NCBI GenBank assembly: GCA_039105265.1
Contig: JAPFFF010000019.1
Location: 1,830,501 to 1,894,500, forward strand
Length of the DNA stretch: 64,000 bases
Direction: 5' to 3'
Source of the DNA: Tritrichomonas musculus
Lineage: Eukaryota; Parabasalia; Tritrichomonadida; Tritrichomonadidae
Below, in pieces: positions 1 through 9,896 of this stretch (positions within the stretch are counted from its first letter, which is position 1; each line of letters begins with the position of its first letter). A program made the position numbers and the translations under genes. A model generated the notes under the pieces. It did no database searches. It saw nothing but the letters and a program-made list of their open reading frames with translations, and was not told the origin of the DNA.

Positions 1-580
1 AATTTGTTCGAATGAAACTTTCGATTCCATAATGGTGTCTTGTTTTCGGAGAGGGAAACAAAATTAATGAAATGAAATAGAATAAGTCATAAGAAAATAT
101 AATTATATTTTGAAAAAGTTAAAATTATAACAAAAATAAATATGGATTTATTTTCATATTTTTAATGTTTAAAAGAATAATTATAAATAATATACAATAT
201 ATTAATAAATATAAATTTTAATTTATTTTTTATATAATTATATAATATTTAAAAACATAAATATTATGGTATTTATTTTTTGATATAAAATTTTTAAAAT
301 TTTAAAAATTTTAATTATCACCGAAAATCCTCAAATGAAATATGCCTTTTTTATATAAAAAATAAGGTTAAATAAATGTATTTTTTGATTTTAATTGTAT
401 CTAACCAAAAATAAAACCAAAATTATGATTTTTATTACAGAAATAAATGAAATATATAAAACTATTATAGTATGTTTTTTTTTTTTTTTTTTGAAAAAGT
501 TATTTTTTTCAAAATTTGAAAATTTTTCTTTTCAAATAATTTATTCAAAAAGAGGTAGTATTATTCAGAGTTGCAAGTAA

Positions 581-633
581 ATTTGAGACCATTTTTCAAA
601 ATTCAATAAAAATTGAGATAAATGGTCTCAAAT
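581..633. repeat. 14-bp perfect inverted repeat (hairpin)
   Basis: The sequence ATTTGAGACCATTT at 581-594 is repeated as its exact reverse complement at 620-633, with a 25-base AT-rich loop. It lies 58 bases outside the left end of the Maverick. It could be a remnant of a small palindromic element or a hairpin terminator, but no gene upstream needs one. Confidence 0.6.
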
Positions 634-686
634 AAATTGAATAAATTGAAATCGTTAAAATAACTTTCTTATAAAAAACGATTACT

Positions 687-691
687 TCATT
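687..691. repeat. Left 5-bp target site duplication of M1 (TCATT)
   Basis: TCATT directly precedes the first base of the left inverted repeat and recurs directly after the right one at 26456-26460. Mavericks are known to make 5-6 bp duplications. Confidence 0.85.
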
Positions 692-982
692 AGTAGTATA
701 TACGAGTCGGTTTCCGCTGGGGCTGGCACCCCACGCGTCAACACGAACTCGTCATAAAAGAAAAAGAAAAAGAAAAAGAAAAGAAAAAAGAAAAAAGAAA
801 AGAAAAAAATATTCTTGTTCTCACTACTGCTCCCCATCAATGAAACGGCACAGGGGCCCCACCCCTAATTCCCACCCACCCACCTCAACGCCTACCATCA
901 ATGAAACGGCACAGGTACCCCACCCCACAACCGCCCATCTATGAAACGGCACAGGTACCTGCCCCGAGAATCTCGTACCTAT
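692..982 (+). repeat. Left terminal inverted repeat of M1 (291 bp)
   Basis: It matches the reverse complement of 26226-26455. There is one substitution near base 718 and an extra segment in this copy, because the left repeat holds three copies of a short motif (ATGAAACGGCACAGG near 840, 901 and 941) and the right holds two. It also contains a long purine tract of A runs broken by single G residues (about 756-809). The first bases AG fit the known 5'-AG terminus of Polintons. Confidence 0.92.
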
Positions 983-988
983 CCCTAC

Positions 989-3589
989 TCATGGTTTTGA
1001 ATAAACTTCAAGATATGGTTTACGATAATACATTGATGAATTAAATGAGTCCAGTAATTCGTCTGGTATTTGATAATAACCGTTAGAATTTTGAGTTAAA
1101 GGTTCTGTATTTCCATTTAGTTCATCAAGATAAGAAACGCATTCCTCAGTCTCAAAGTTTATCTTTAATCTAATGTAGTGTTTGACATCTTTATCGTCAT
1201 TTAATACAAATGCATATTCACTGTCATCATTATGCATTTCAAAACATATATCGAAATACATGACTCCTCCCCGATCACTTACTTCCCAATAATCATTTTC
1301 ACCAACTTCATGATTATTAAACCCTTGATAGAAATCAGGCAAAGTTGGTCCATGTGGTTCAAGCGCATAAATTCTAGCTTCCATTGCTGCTATAGTATCT
1401 TTTAATGCGATATTTTCACCCTCTAATGTCTCTATCCTACGTATAAGTACATCTAGACCTTCATTAGCTTCATCCACAGTAGGGTAATTATCAAACTCAG
1501 CCTCTAGCTCATTGACCTTCTCAGCTAACAACTTGAAACAAGGCTTGAGTGAATCCCTAAACATATTGCTGATATCCATAGCACCACTTAATGTCAAGGT
1601 TCCAGTATCAGGGTTATCATTCTCATCAGTAAAAGGTAGTTCATCTAGTTGCTTATACTCTTCCTCACACCAGGTAATTATAGGTGTTATATCTTTGGTT
1701 ATGCTTCTTGCTGTAGTACCTGACATGAAGTTAATGCTATTTCTAACCAAATCACTCATACCTTTGGTTGACTTATGAGAGAATAACCTTTTAAGGAATC
1801 CTCCACCTTTTATGGTAGGAAAGCTTATACCATCTGGAAATAGCTGCATACCAATAGAACCTATTGACCCAGCAGTACCTGCAACTCCAAAAGCTAATGC
1901 TGTCCATGAGACTATACGCAAATTATCTACATCATCCTCCAGATGTTGAGTAACTTGTTCAGTCCTTGATACTCTACCTTTTAAGCTTTCCATAACAGTG
2001 TTCATTTCGTTAACATCATAGCTAATAACATCTACATTGTTGGTAACTAAGTTTAAATCACTCCTCATAGTAGTAATATTATCAGCTGTAATTATCTTAG
2101 AGGAGGTAATATTATAATCAGTATATAAGGTCGTTGCCCCATTAGGATTTGGGGATACTTCATAAAATTGCTGCTTAATGATATACTCGAATGGGTTAGT
2201 AGTTGAATCCCAATGAACCTCATCTATTGGGTCAACATATTCATCAGCTAAATATATCTTAATATCCCTTGAGTCATTAGTAGTCGAAGCTGCATATGTA
2301 TATTCAAGCTTTTCACATGAATCAAGTACACCATGTAAGAACAACCATACCTTGTCTCCTCCATTACCTTCTTTTCCAGTAGGTCGAACTGAGAACCTAT
2401 TTGCATTTTTAGAACCTTCAAGGGTAATATCAAGGTAGAGTTCATCAATAGCACTAGTTTCTAATTTATTAGTCGCATTATTCATCTTATAGCACCTTAT
2501 TGCTTCAATATCATATCCATCTTTTGTACCTCCTTGACTTGTTTGATATCCTAGACCATATTTCGAAAAAGGTTCTATCTCCCCTGTCTTTAATTTTACA
2601 AAACAGTCTATTTTACACTTACCTCCATGAATCATGTAATGTAGTATGTTATCAGGAGAGTAGTCATTAGGCTTATTAATCAGTTTCATGTTCCTCTCAC
2701 TCCTCTTGACTTGTATGTAGGTACCATCTTCACCATACTCATTCTCCTTATTTAATCCATTAACTAATCTACCATTGATATGACCTTGTATGTTATCACC
2801 TACCCATTTTGTACCATCCCATGATAAAAACCACTTATTACCAAAACAATACTCATTAAACCTAAACTCTAAGTCATTAGGTATAGTATATCCTGTATCT
2901 ATGTTCCATTGAAGTAACCAATATTTCTTGTTATCTATCACAACCTGACTAGTTGATGTAGGCTTATATAAGTATAGTACATCACTTTTACGTAAACTTA
3001 ATGCATTATCAGCTTTTATTATAGAACACTTTATTGCCTTCTCTGTCTGTAAAGAATCAGTTATATATTCATTCATTATGCTCAACTCCCCATTCAGCCA
3101 CAAGGTATATGGGTTGAAGTCTAGTTTACTATCAAAAGCTATATTCATATATCCCATAATGGTACTATTATTTATACTGCATCCATTACTACTTTTAGTT
3201 ATCAAAGGAGAATATACTTGACCATCCTTAACATATATGTAGAACTCCTTGACTAAATTACCACTTGTATCATATACTATATTCTTCCTCAATACTATCT
3301 TAAATATATTAGTCTCTGTTTTTATTTCGTTGAGCTTATTCATGAAGTCTTCAGGCAAATTAACAAACTTAAGGATATTGTAAGTTGTTGTTGAAGACTC
3401 AAATGATACATACTGTATATTTTTATTTTTAATATCAACTTCTGGTAAACCTTCGACCTCATTAAATAAATGACCTGTCTGTACATAGTTATCTAAGTCA
3501 CCCAAGGTTAATAACTGGCTACCTTTTCGAGTAGCATCCCCTATCTTAAACTGTATATCTCCTTTAAATCTTGTAGTAGTATCACTCAT
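989..3589 (-). CDS. Fibre-like surface/structural protein A of M1 (866 aa)
   Basis: No family name is recognised. The frame opens at an upstream Met overlapping the next gene. The start chosen is the ATG at 3589 (MSDTTT), 19 bases after the stop of the 1844-residue gene. The middle has a module with SWDGTKWVGDNIQG, then a conserved stretch FYEVSPNP ... TDYNITSSKII ... MRSDLN. A coiled coil and a hydrophobic Gly/Ala-rich segment (WTALAFGVAGTAGSIGSIG) follow, then a further module with WCEEEY and a second coiled coil, and a beta-rich C-terminus. The same module order occurs in the neighbouring 1844-residue protein and in M2 (34470-38592), so these are paralogues. Size, repeated beta modules and coiled coils suggest a virion spike or fibre; that role is inference. 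Confidence 0.75.
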   Translation of the reverse strand: MSDTTTRFKGDIQFKIGDATRKGSQLLTLGDLDNYVQTGHLFNEVEGLPEVDIKNKNIQYVSFESSTTTYNILKFVNLPEDFMNKLNEIKTETNIFKIVLRKNIVYDTSGNLVKEFYIYVKDGQVYSPLITKSSNGCSINNSTIMGYMNIAFDSKLDFNPYTLWLNGELSIMNEYITDSLQTEKAIKCSIIKADNALSLRKSDVLYLYKPTSTSQVVIDNKKYWLLQWNIDTGYTIPNDLEFRFNEYCFGNKWFLSWDGTKWVGDNIQGHINGRLVNGLNKENEYGEDGTYIQVKRSERNMKLINKPNDYSPDNILHYMIHGGKCKIDCFVKLKTGEIEPFSKYGLGYQTSQGGTKDGYDIEAIRCYKMNNATNKLETSAIDELYLDITLEGSKNANRFSVRPTGKEGNGGDKVWLFLHGVLDSCEKLEYTYAASTTNDSRDIKIYLADEYVDPIDEVHWDSTTNPFEYIIKQQFYEVSPNPNGATTLYTDYNITSSKIITADNITTMRSDLNLVTNNVDVISYDVNEMNTVMESLKGRVSRTEQVTQHLEDDVDNLRIVSWTALAFGVAGTAGSIGSIGMQLFPDGISFPTIKGGGFLKRLFSHKSTKGMSDLVRNSINFMSGTTARSITKDITPIITWCEEEYKQLDELPFTDENDNPDTGTLTLSGAMDISNMFRDSLKPCFKLLAEKVNELEAEFDNYPTVDEANEGLDVLIRRIETLEGENIALKDTIAAMEARIYALEPHGPTLPDFYQGFNNHEVGENDYWEVSDRGGVMYFDICFEMHNDDSEYAFVLNDDKDVKHYIRLKINFETEECVSYLDELNGNTEPLTQNSNGYYQIPDELLDSFNSSMYYRKPYLEVYSKP

Positions 3590-3608
3590 TTTAGTTAAAT
3601 AAAACTTC

Positions 3609-6600
3609 TCATTCGATGTTAGCACATTTAGCTTCAAGTGCTGCAAGTCTTGCCTCAAGAGTATCAATATATGCATCCTTCTGGTCTATCATTTCCTTCA
3701 CTTCTACTTTAGTAATATAAGCAGTCATATCTATATCTTCTAATGGATGTTTTGTACTTGACTTATTTTCAAGCTCTTTGATTTTCTCGCACATGAATGC
3801 TATTGTACCCTTTAAAGTATCGCGATATGTCTTTGCAATATTAATACATGTATCAAATGAAACCATCATCTTATCAGCATCCTTCATTGTTATTTCAAGT
3901 TCAGGTTCATCATCTGTTTCTTCATGATATGCCCATGCAAGAATCTTTTCTAATACATCTTCCTCTGCTAATGTCTCTGGGTTATCATTACGACGGAACC
4001 AACTTGGAATATTAAATAATCCTATTCTATTTGCTACATATGCTTCTGCTGCTACTCCTGCTATAGCTGCTGCATCACCAGGATGATGTCTAACAAACTG
4101 CCATTGACCATGTAAGAACCTTCTAGCAACATAACCTACTGCTCCCATAATAACCTGGGTAGTTGCACTTATAACACCATCTTGTTGGTACATTTCTATC
4201 ACTCCATTCACAATATTAATTACATGTAGTCTTCTTCTATCTATTGTAGCAACTACATTTCCATTATATAGTACTTGTGTTATTTCTTCACCAGTTGTTT
4301 CATCTAATGTGTCATTAAAAGCTAAAAGATTACCATGAGAATAAATATTATCCATTAGTTCTCCTCTTTGTTCATCACTCATTTGTTCTATCATTCTTGC
4401 TGTTATTGCTGGTGTTGTTCCTGGTACTGTCCAAGTATCTGTTGTGGCAACAAGGTCATAATGCTGATATCTAACTCCATTTGCATTGACTTCTATCTGT
4501 GAATTTATTCCAACAAATCGTACTTGACCTCCACTAATATTTGCTGTAGTTGGTGCTGAATAATCAATAGTAGCAACAATTGGGTCAATAGTCTCTCCTC
4601 TATGATCAATAATATTTATCCATGCTTCCATTGTTTGGTCATTCAAGTAAGGTTCTAATCCAATATCTCCATTTTGTACAAATGGTAAATTTAATCTGTC
4701 TTGCATAGATAATTGTTCAATATCTCTCGCTGTGTATGTTGTTCCTTCCCATTCTATTGACCAATTATTATCAGTAGCTCTATGTATTCTATCTGTCATC
4801 TCAATATCAGCTGGTCTTATTAGAGTCCTTCGTTGAAATACATTATTATGGATAATGAGTTGGTCATTATAAAACAAATCATAAACATTAAACCACTCTC
4901 TTCCATGATATTGGATACGTAAGATATCAGGATGACTAGCAACTAATGCATTTCGTTCTTCTCTTGTCATATCTGCAATATCTTCTAAGGTATACTGGAT
5001 TCCAGATATATTGATAACAGGAACTTGATTCCTAAGTGCAATCGTAGTTGAAGCTGTATTTGTCATTGTAGTCTGTGGTACAGTTATATCTGTTCGAATC
5101 TCATCTGTTTCATCTGTAACAACCTGTGGCTGAACTTCTCTATGAGTTCTCTCTAATGATTGCTCAGTGGTTGTGATAGTATTTGTTGCATTATCAGTAT
5201 CATTATCAGTTATTGTAATCGAGGATGAATTAATATTTAATGTTTCAGTTCCATTTGTATCTGGTCTATTCCTAAAGAAGTGTAAGACATTCGAACCAAG
5301 TGTAGCAATAGCATTTCCTAACTGAGTCAGTGCATGTGTTGTCGAAAGGACAACCTGTGTAGCTGAGAATGTTGAAATAGCTCCAGCAACAGGATTTTGA
5401 ACAGTTGTTGTTATTGGTAAAAATCTTTCCATAGTCATCTTATCAGCCTTCAAATCAACATTCACCAAAAACTTACCTTGAAAGCCACTACCTCCATCAC
5501 CTGGATAACCACCACCACCACCACCACCTCCTCCACCATTTCCTCCTGGACCTGCTGGGAAAGGTCTTGTTTGATATGTATTAATAGTTACAGAGTTATT
5601 GGACATATTTAATGTTGAAAGGGCACTTGCAATACAAACTGTTGATGCTAAAATATTTAATATACTATTCGCAACTGCTACACCTTGTTTAATACTATCA
5701 GTATATTCATTATACATGGCTTGAATTCTCATTTGTTCAACTAGATTATCAACTGTCTGTTTCAATAAAGCATAATCATAGGCTAATATATCTGTGATTC
5801 CACCAACAACATTTAAATCTCGACGCATAGTCATGATATTATCAGCCCATATAATCTTTGATGAATAAATATTATAATCTGTCGATATGGTAGTGCATTT
5901 TCTTGGGTCTGGCTCTACTTCATAAAATTGTTGTTGAATAATTATATCGAATGGATTAACTTTCACATCAAAATCAAATAATTCTTTCTCTATATATATT
6001 CGAATGTTCTTATGATTAAATCCTTCAATGATTTTAATGGAATGCCTTTTTTCTCGATGATAATTAAATGATTCGAGACAAGGATTTGACCCATAGGTAT
6101 GCATAACACCTGAATTAATACAATGAGTAGGATGACAATCCCATTTTAATTCAGTTATATTTCCATTAATATTTAGGTCAGCATAAACATATAATCCATC
6201 ATCTGCATTTAATCCACTTGGTGCATCAACATACATTCTAGCTTGTTCATATTTATATCCATCTTGAGTTAAAGTACCTGAACCACTTGAATCAAAAGTT
6301 GCAGTTATTCCTTCACTTAATATGGTTCCATCTTTCTTAACAACCCTCCAATTGGTAAGATAATCTTTCAAGATATGAGCATAATTATCATCATCAGTTA
6401 AATCTTCCTTTATTGTTCCTTTTATCCATCTACCAATTCTTTCGTTATGTTTGATTGTTAAAGCAGGCGCACCGTCATTTGTGTTCATGTATGATATCTT
6501 TTCTGTACACATGTTTTGACAATTATTTCCTGTCCAATTTTTACCATCCCATGTTAATTCCCAGTTATGACCAAATAGATAGTCTTTGAATCTAAATACT

Positions 6601-9143
6601 AAATTTAGTGGTATGTCATAATCTTTATCTATATCCCATCTCATACAATAATAATTGGATTCTTCATACGTCTTAGATGGTCTATATAAATATAACTGGT
6701 CTGATTCCTTCAAGGTAAAATACTTGGAGTCAGTTGTTGTTGTACCTCCACTTGGAATAGAATCACATATTATTTTCCCATTTACTTTTAAGTCACCCTT
6801 TATAATATATTTACCAAGTACTGGATTCTTCTCATCTATCTCATTAGGATTATTAATAACAGGGATACCCATACAGTCTAAAATTTTATCCCAAGCTTCA
6901 GTACTTGTAATTTGGTCTGGTATTGCTATTGCTCCGCTATTGCTTTTATCTTCTAATGATAATGATAATGGGCTTATCTCATTACATTGATAAACATAAC
7001 TATTATAATCATCATTCCATACTAATTCGCCGATTCCTTGTAAAAATTGTTCTTGATAATGCCTTACTGCAATATCTCCAATATCTCGATTTGTCCTCCA
7101 ATCTCTGTCATTAAGCATTTCACTAACATTGTTTCTTATAGCTACCCATTCCCTATGGTCTATGTCCCAAACAAAATTGGCAGGTGCTTGTAAGCTAACA
7201 TCTCGCCTCCAATCATTATTATCATTTGGATGTGATCTTGGCATATTAGCTATTGTCATTGAATTAACCCAACGACCTGACTCAAGAGACCAAACATAAG
7301 TTGGTCTTAACACTGCATTCCTATTTTGTTCAGGAACAATATTAATAACAGGTCCCGGTTGTTCTGGTACAACAATACTTTCTTCTGGTGGATAATATTC
7401 CCATTGTCCTCTATCAGGATTATAAATCATTTCTCCTTCCGAATGAATATTATGTTGTACTATTGTTTGTGCTATTTTATTTCCCTTTGGGTTAATTCTC
7501 CATCCAGCTGGTACATCTTCTTCACGTGGCGCTATTGCTATCCATTCCCTATGTCCAACATCCCAGACAAAATTCCAAGGAGCTCCAAATGCAGAATTAG
7601 TCCTCCATCCAAATTGATTTGGTATATTATAAACTGCAAAACTCGTCCACATGCGAAATACTGTACACCAAACATATGAATCATTAAATAAGGATTCTCG
7701 TTGACGTGTTGGTTGTTCTGTTTGTATTCCTATTGACTGGTATTGTCTATTCATCTCATCTAAACCATTATCATATATCTCATAATCAAACATCTCTTGT
7801 GTAAATGACTCTACTTCATTTTGGAACCTGAGAGATGCAACATTATTTCCTAGGTTCGCAATATTATGTAATAAATAACCTGATAATTGATTTACAGCTT
7901 GTAGACCTACATTCATATATTGAATTAGGTTTGAATCATTATCACCGCCTTCATTATCACCACCTTCATTACCTCCTTGATTATCATCCTCTTCTTCACC
8001 ATTACCTTCATTACCTCCTTGGTTACCTCCTTGATTATCGTGTTTGCAATTACAAGACTTGATTGTTACAACATAATCAAATAAAGCATTATGTGAATTC
8101 ACTATATCTTTAATAATCTCGAATACTAAATTTAAACATTGTCCTAACGTTATATTTAAATAGTCTTGTCCACCAGGTGGTACAACATCCACTTTCATTC
8201 CATTAGCATTTCGATGTGTATAATAGTATGTAATACCTGAATGTAAAATTACATTATACAAATAAAGACCTAACATAGCTTTTGCATATTGGTCTTTATT
8301 TATATTATTATCTTTTAGATTTTGGGTATATGTCTCAAAAAACTCACGAGGACTTTTAACTTCAACTATTTGGTCTGCAACAACTTGATCAGTACTTCCT
8401 TTATATTTATATCCTATTGTTTTTAGTCTATTATCTTGAAGATTATAATGATATTGAATAGTTCCACTAATGAATTTTTTCCAATTTTCTTCATTAAAAG
8501 CTTCATATAAGATTTTCTTTGTTGGATTTGTTGTCTTTTCATTCTTCATAATGTTCATCAATAAATCCCCTAAATTCGAGTATCCTACCTCTGCAAGATA
8601 AGGGTCTGGAGTAGGAGTTGGTATAGACTTTGGATATTGAAGATAATGAACAGCTTTGCTTTGCCCTGTTTGTTCATCAAAAGCAATTTGTTCATATCCA
8701 TCTGCTGCACACATCAATTCGGTATACATCTCATGAATAGCCTCACATGTTTTCGATTCTTCTTCAATAAATTCATTAAATGTATTAACACAAAGTTCAT
8801 CTTTTATCAACTCCTTATGTGACTCTGCTTTTTCAGGTAGTGAGTCTTCTAATAAGGGTGTCTGTTCAGGTCCTTTAAATACGTATTTTAAATAATTGGC
8901 AAATTTATTTGTAATAGGTACATTGCCGAAACCATCAAGCTTTCCTCCATTTTCGATATGATTACCAACTACTCTTTCATCTACTTCAGCCTTATTATAT
9001 AAGCAACTAAATTTTGGGTAATCATCTGGGTCCTCATTTCTTATAATATCAATATTACCTTCATCATTAACACTTATCTCTATATTTTTGTCTTTGAGCT
9101 TTTCAGCCTCACTTGATTGCAAAGAATAAAGTTTAATTGACAT
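3609..9143 (-). CDS. Giant fibre-like protein B of M1 (1844 aa)
   Basis: A very long single frame, paralogous to protein A in its central part. The N-terminal 400 residues are unrecognised. A Gly/Asn/Glu/Asp-rich linker follows (near NQGGNQGGNEGNGEEEDDN). Then come two copies of a Trp-rich motif (WNFVWDVGHREWIAI and NFVWDIDHREWVAI), and a fibre-like segment GDLKVNGKIICDSI. The module LTWDGKNWTGNN plus FYEVEPDP ... TDYNIYSSKII ... MRRDLN is shared with protein A. After it lie a hydrophobic segment, a poly-Gly run, a Thr/Asn-rich region and a C-terminal coiled coil. The start is 3 bases from that of the opposite-strand gene at 9147. It contains GIQTE, a dynein-light-chain-type motif. Probably a virion surface or attachment protein (inference). 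Confidence 0.75.
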   Translation of the reverse strand: MSIKLYSLQSSEAEKLKDKNIEISVNDEGNIDIIRNEDPDDYPKFSCLYNKAEVDERVVGNHIENGGKLDGFGNVPITNKFANYLKYVFKGPEQTPLLEDSLPEKAESHKELIKDELCVNTFNEFIEEESKTCEAIHEMYTELMCAADGYEQIAFDEQTGQSKAVHYLQYPKSIPTPTPDPYLAEVGYSNLGDLLMNIMKNEKTTNPTKKILYEAFNEENWKKFISGTIQYHYNLQDNRLKTIGYKYKGSTDQVVADQIVEVKSPREFFETYTQNLKDNNINKDQYAKAMLGLYLYNVILHSGITYYYTHRNANGMKVDVVPPGGQDYLNITLGQCLNLVFEIIKDIVNSHNALFDYVVTIKSCNCKHDNQGGNQGGNEGNGEEEDDNQGGNEGGDNEGGDNDSNLIQYMNVGLQAVNQLSGYLLHNIANLGNNVASLRFQNEVESFTQEMFDYEIYDNGLDEMNRQYQSIGIQTEQPTRQRESLFNDSYVWCTVFRMWTSFAVYNIPNQFGWRTNSAFGAPWNFVWDVGHREWIAIAPREEDVPAGWRINPKGNKIAQTIVQHNIHSEGEMIYNPDRGQWEYYPPEESIVVPEQPGPVINIVPEQNRNAVLRPTYVWSLESGRWVNSMTIANMPRSHPNDNNDWRRDVSLQAPANFVWDIDHREWVAIRNNVSEMLNDRDWRTNRDIGDIAVRHYQEQFLQGIGELVWNDDYNSYVYQCNEISPLSLSLEDKSNSGAIAIPDQITSTEAWDKILDCMGIPVINNPNEIDEKNPVLGKYIIKGDLKVNGKIICDSIPSGGTTTTDSKYFTLKESDQLYLYRPSKTYEESNYYCMRWDIDKDYDIPLNLVFRFKDYLFGHNWELTWDGKNWTGNNCQNMCTEKISYMNTNDGAPALTIKHNERIGRWIKGTIKEDLTDDDNYAHILKDYLTNWRVVKKDGTILSEGITATFDSSGSGTLTQDGYKYEQARMYVDAPSGLNADDGLYVYADLNINGNITELKWDCHPTHCINSGVMHTYGSNPCLESFNYHREKRHSIKIIEGFNHKNIRIYIEKELFDFDVKVNPFDIIIQQQFYEVEPDPRKCTTISTDYNIYSSKIIWADNIMTMRRDLNVVGGITDILAYDYALLKQTVDNLVEQMRIQAMYNEYTDSIKQGVAVANSILNILASTVCIASALSTLNMSNNSVTINTYQTRPFPAGPGGNGGGGGGGGGGYPGDGGSGFQGKFLVNVDLKADKMTMERFLPITTTVQNPVAGAISTFSATQVVLSTTHALTQLGNAIATLGSNVLHFFRNRPDTNGTETLNINSSSITITDNDTDNATNTITTTEQSLERTHREVQPQVVTDETDEIRTDITVPQTTMTNTASTTIALRNQVPVINISGIQYTLEDIADMTREERNALVASHPDILRIQYHGREWFNVYDLFYNDQLIIHNNVFQRRTLIRPADIEMTDRIHRATDNNWSIEWEGTTYTARDIEQLSMQDRLNLPFVQNGDIGLEPYLNDQTMEAWINIIDHRGETIDPIVATIDYSAPTTANISGGQVRFVGINSQIEVNANGVRYQHYDLVATTDTWTVPGTTPAITARMIEQMSDEQRGELMDNIYSHGNLLAFNDTLDETTGEEITQVLYNGNVVATIDRRRLHVINIVNGVIEMYQQDGVISATTQVIMGAVGYVARRFLHGQWQFVRHHPGDAAAIAGVAAEAYVANRIGLFNIPSWFRRNDNPETLAEEDVLEKILAWAYHEETDDEPELEITMKDADKMMVSFDTCINIAKTYRDTLKGTIAFMCEKIKELENKSSTKHPLEDIDMTAYITKVEVKEMIDQKDAYIDTLEARLAALEAKCANIE

Positions 9144-9146
9144 TTT

Positions 9147-9896
9147 ATGAATTATAAAATGTTAGTATCAGTACAGAGTACAAATGCTGATGAATATAAT
9201 AAGGTATCTATCAATTTGGATATACCATGGAAGTGTAAATATATTAAATATTTTGTATCTTCAATTAATACAATAAGTAATATTATGTTGAGTACGAAAG
9301 ATGATTATATAGAGTTTACACATAACAGTATTCCATTCAAGCTTAAATTCGAAGATAGATATAATTATACCATCAAGCAAATAGAAGCAGTTTTAAATCC
9401 ACTTGCGGAGGTATCTTTTAAATATAATGATACTACTCGTACATTTACAATAAAGACACAAACACCGTTAACAATAACCTCTATTTCCCATAGGGCTGCT
9501 TTATTAACTGGTTTATATAATACTTCATTGCCTATTGTGTTACCATCAAATGCAACATATAATATTAAAGACATCCCAATATTAAATCATACTAAGTTGT
9601 ATCTAGTATCACTACAAGGTAATGCCATATATTCCAATATAGGTGAACAACAATATACACCTTCAGTCATTGGTAGTATCAATACATTCACTTTAGATAA
9701 TAAACCACTTATATATGATTTCGAAACTGAAAGTAAACCATTAAAAATAAAAACATATACAGATTCATTAAAGTTTTTAGAATTAAGTTTAGTAGATTTT
9801 CAATATCAGCCGATATTGTTAAAAAGTCCTTTGTTCATAACTATCAAAATTAAACCATCTAACTCGACTGATGTCAATGATGTTTTAACTACGTAA
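9147..9896 (+). CDS. Candidate minor capsid/penton-like protein of M1 (249 aa)
   Basis: Beta-rich protein with no long helices. The C-terminus (KFLELSLVDFQYQPILLKSP followed by alternating hydrophobic residues) has the pattern often seen at the end of single jelly-roll minor capsid or attachment proteins. That resemblance is by eye only. The first ATG is at 9147; a second at 9159 (MLVSV) follows an AAA context and may be the real start. The gene diverges from the 1844-residue gene with only 3 bases between the ATGs. It converges on the polymerase gene with an 8-base overlap of the 3' ends. No copy was seen in M2, where the deletion removed this interval. Confidence 0.7.
   Translation: MNYKMLVSVQSTNADEYNKVSINLDIPWKCKYIKYFVSSINTISNIMLSTKDDYIEFTHNSIPFKLKFEDRYNYTIKQIEAVLNPLAEVSFKYNDTTRTFTIKTQTPLTITSISHRAALLTGLYNTSLPIVLPSNATYNIKDIPILNHTKLYLVSLQGNAIYSNIGEQQYTPSVIGSINTFTLDNKPLIYDFETESKPLKIKTYTDSLKFLELSLVDFQYQPILLKSPLFITIKIKPSNSTDVNDVLTT

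Larger units (their letters stand above)
1..691. other. AT-rich spacer left of Maverick M1
   Basis: This stretch is strongly AT-rich with long A and T runs. I see no convincing gene. The only open frame above 60 codons (395-580, plus) is a low-complexity Phe/Lys-rich translation of T runs. It contains one clean inverted repeat (581-633) and ends in the target duplication of the Maverick. Confidence 0.7.

Noticed and set aside
395-580. Open frame of 61 codons left of M1
   Set aside because: It is a Phe/Lys/Ile-rich translation of T and A runs with no gene-like features.
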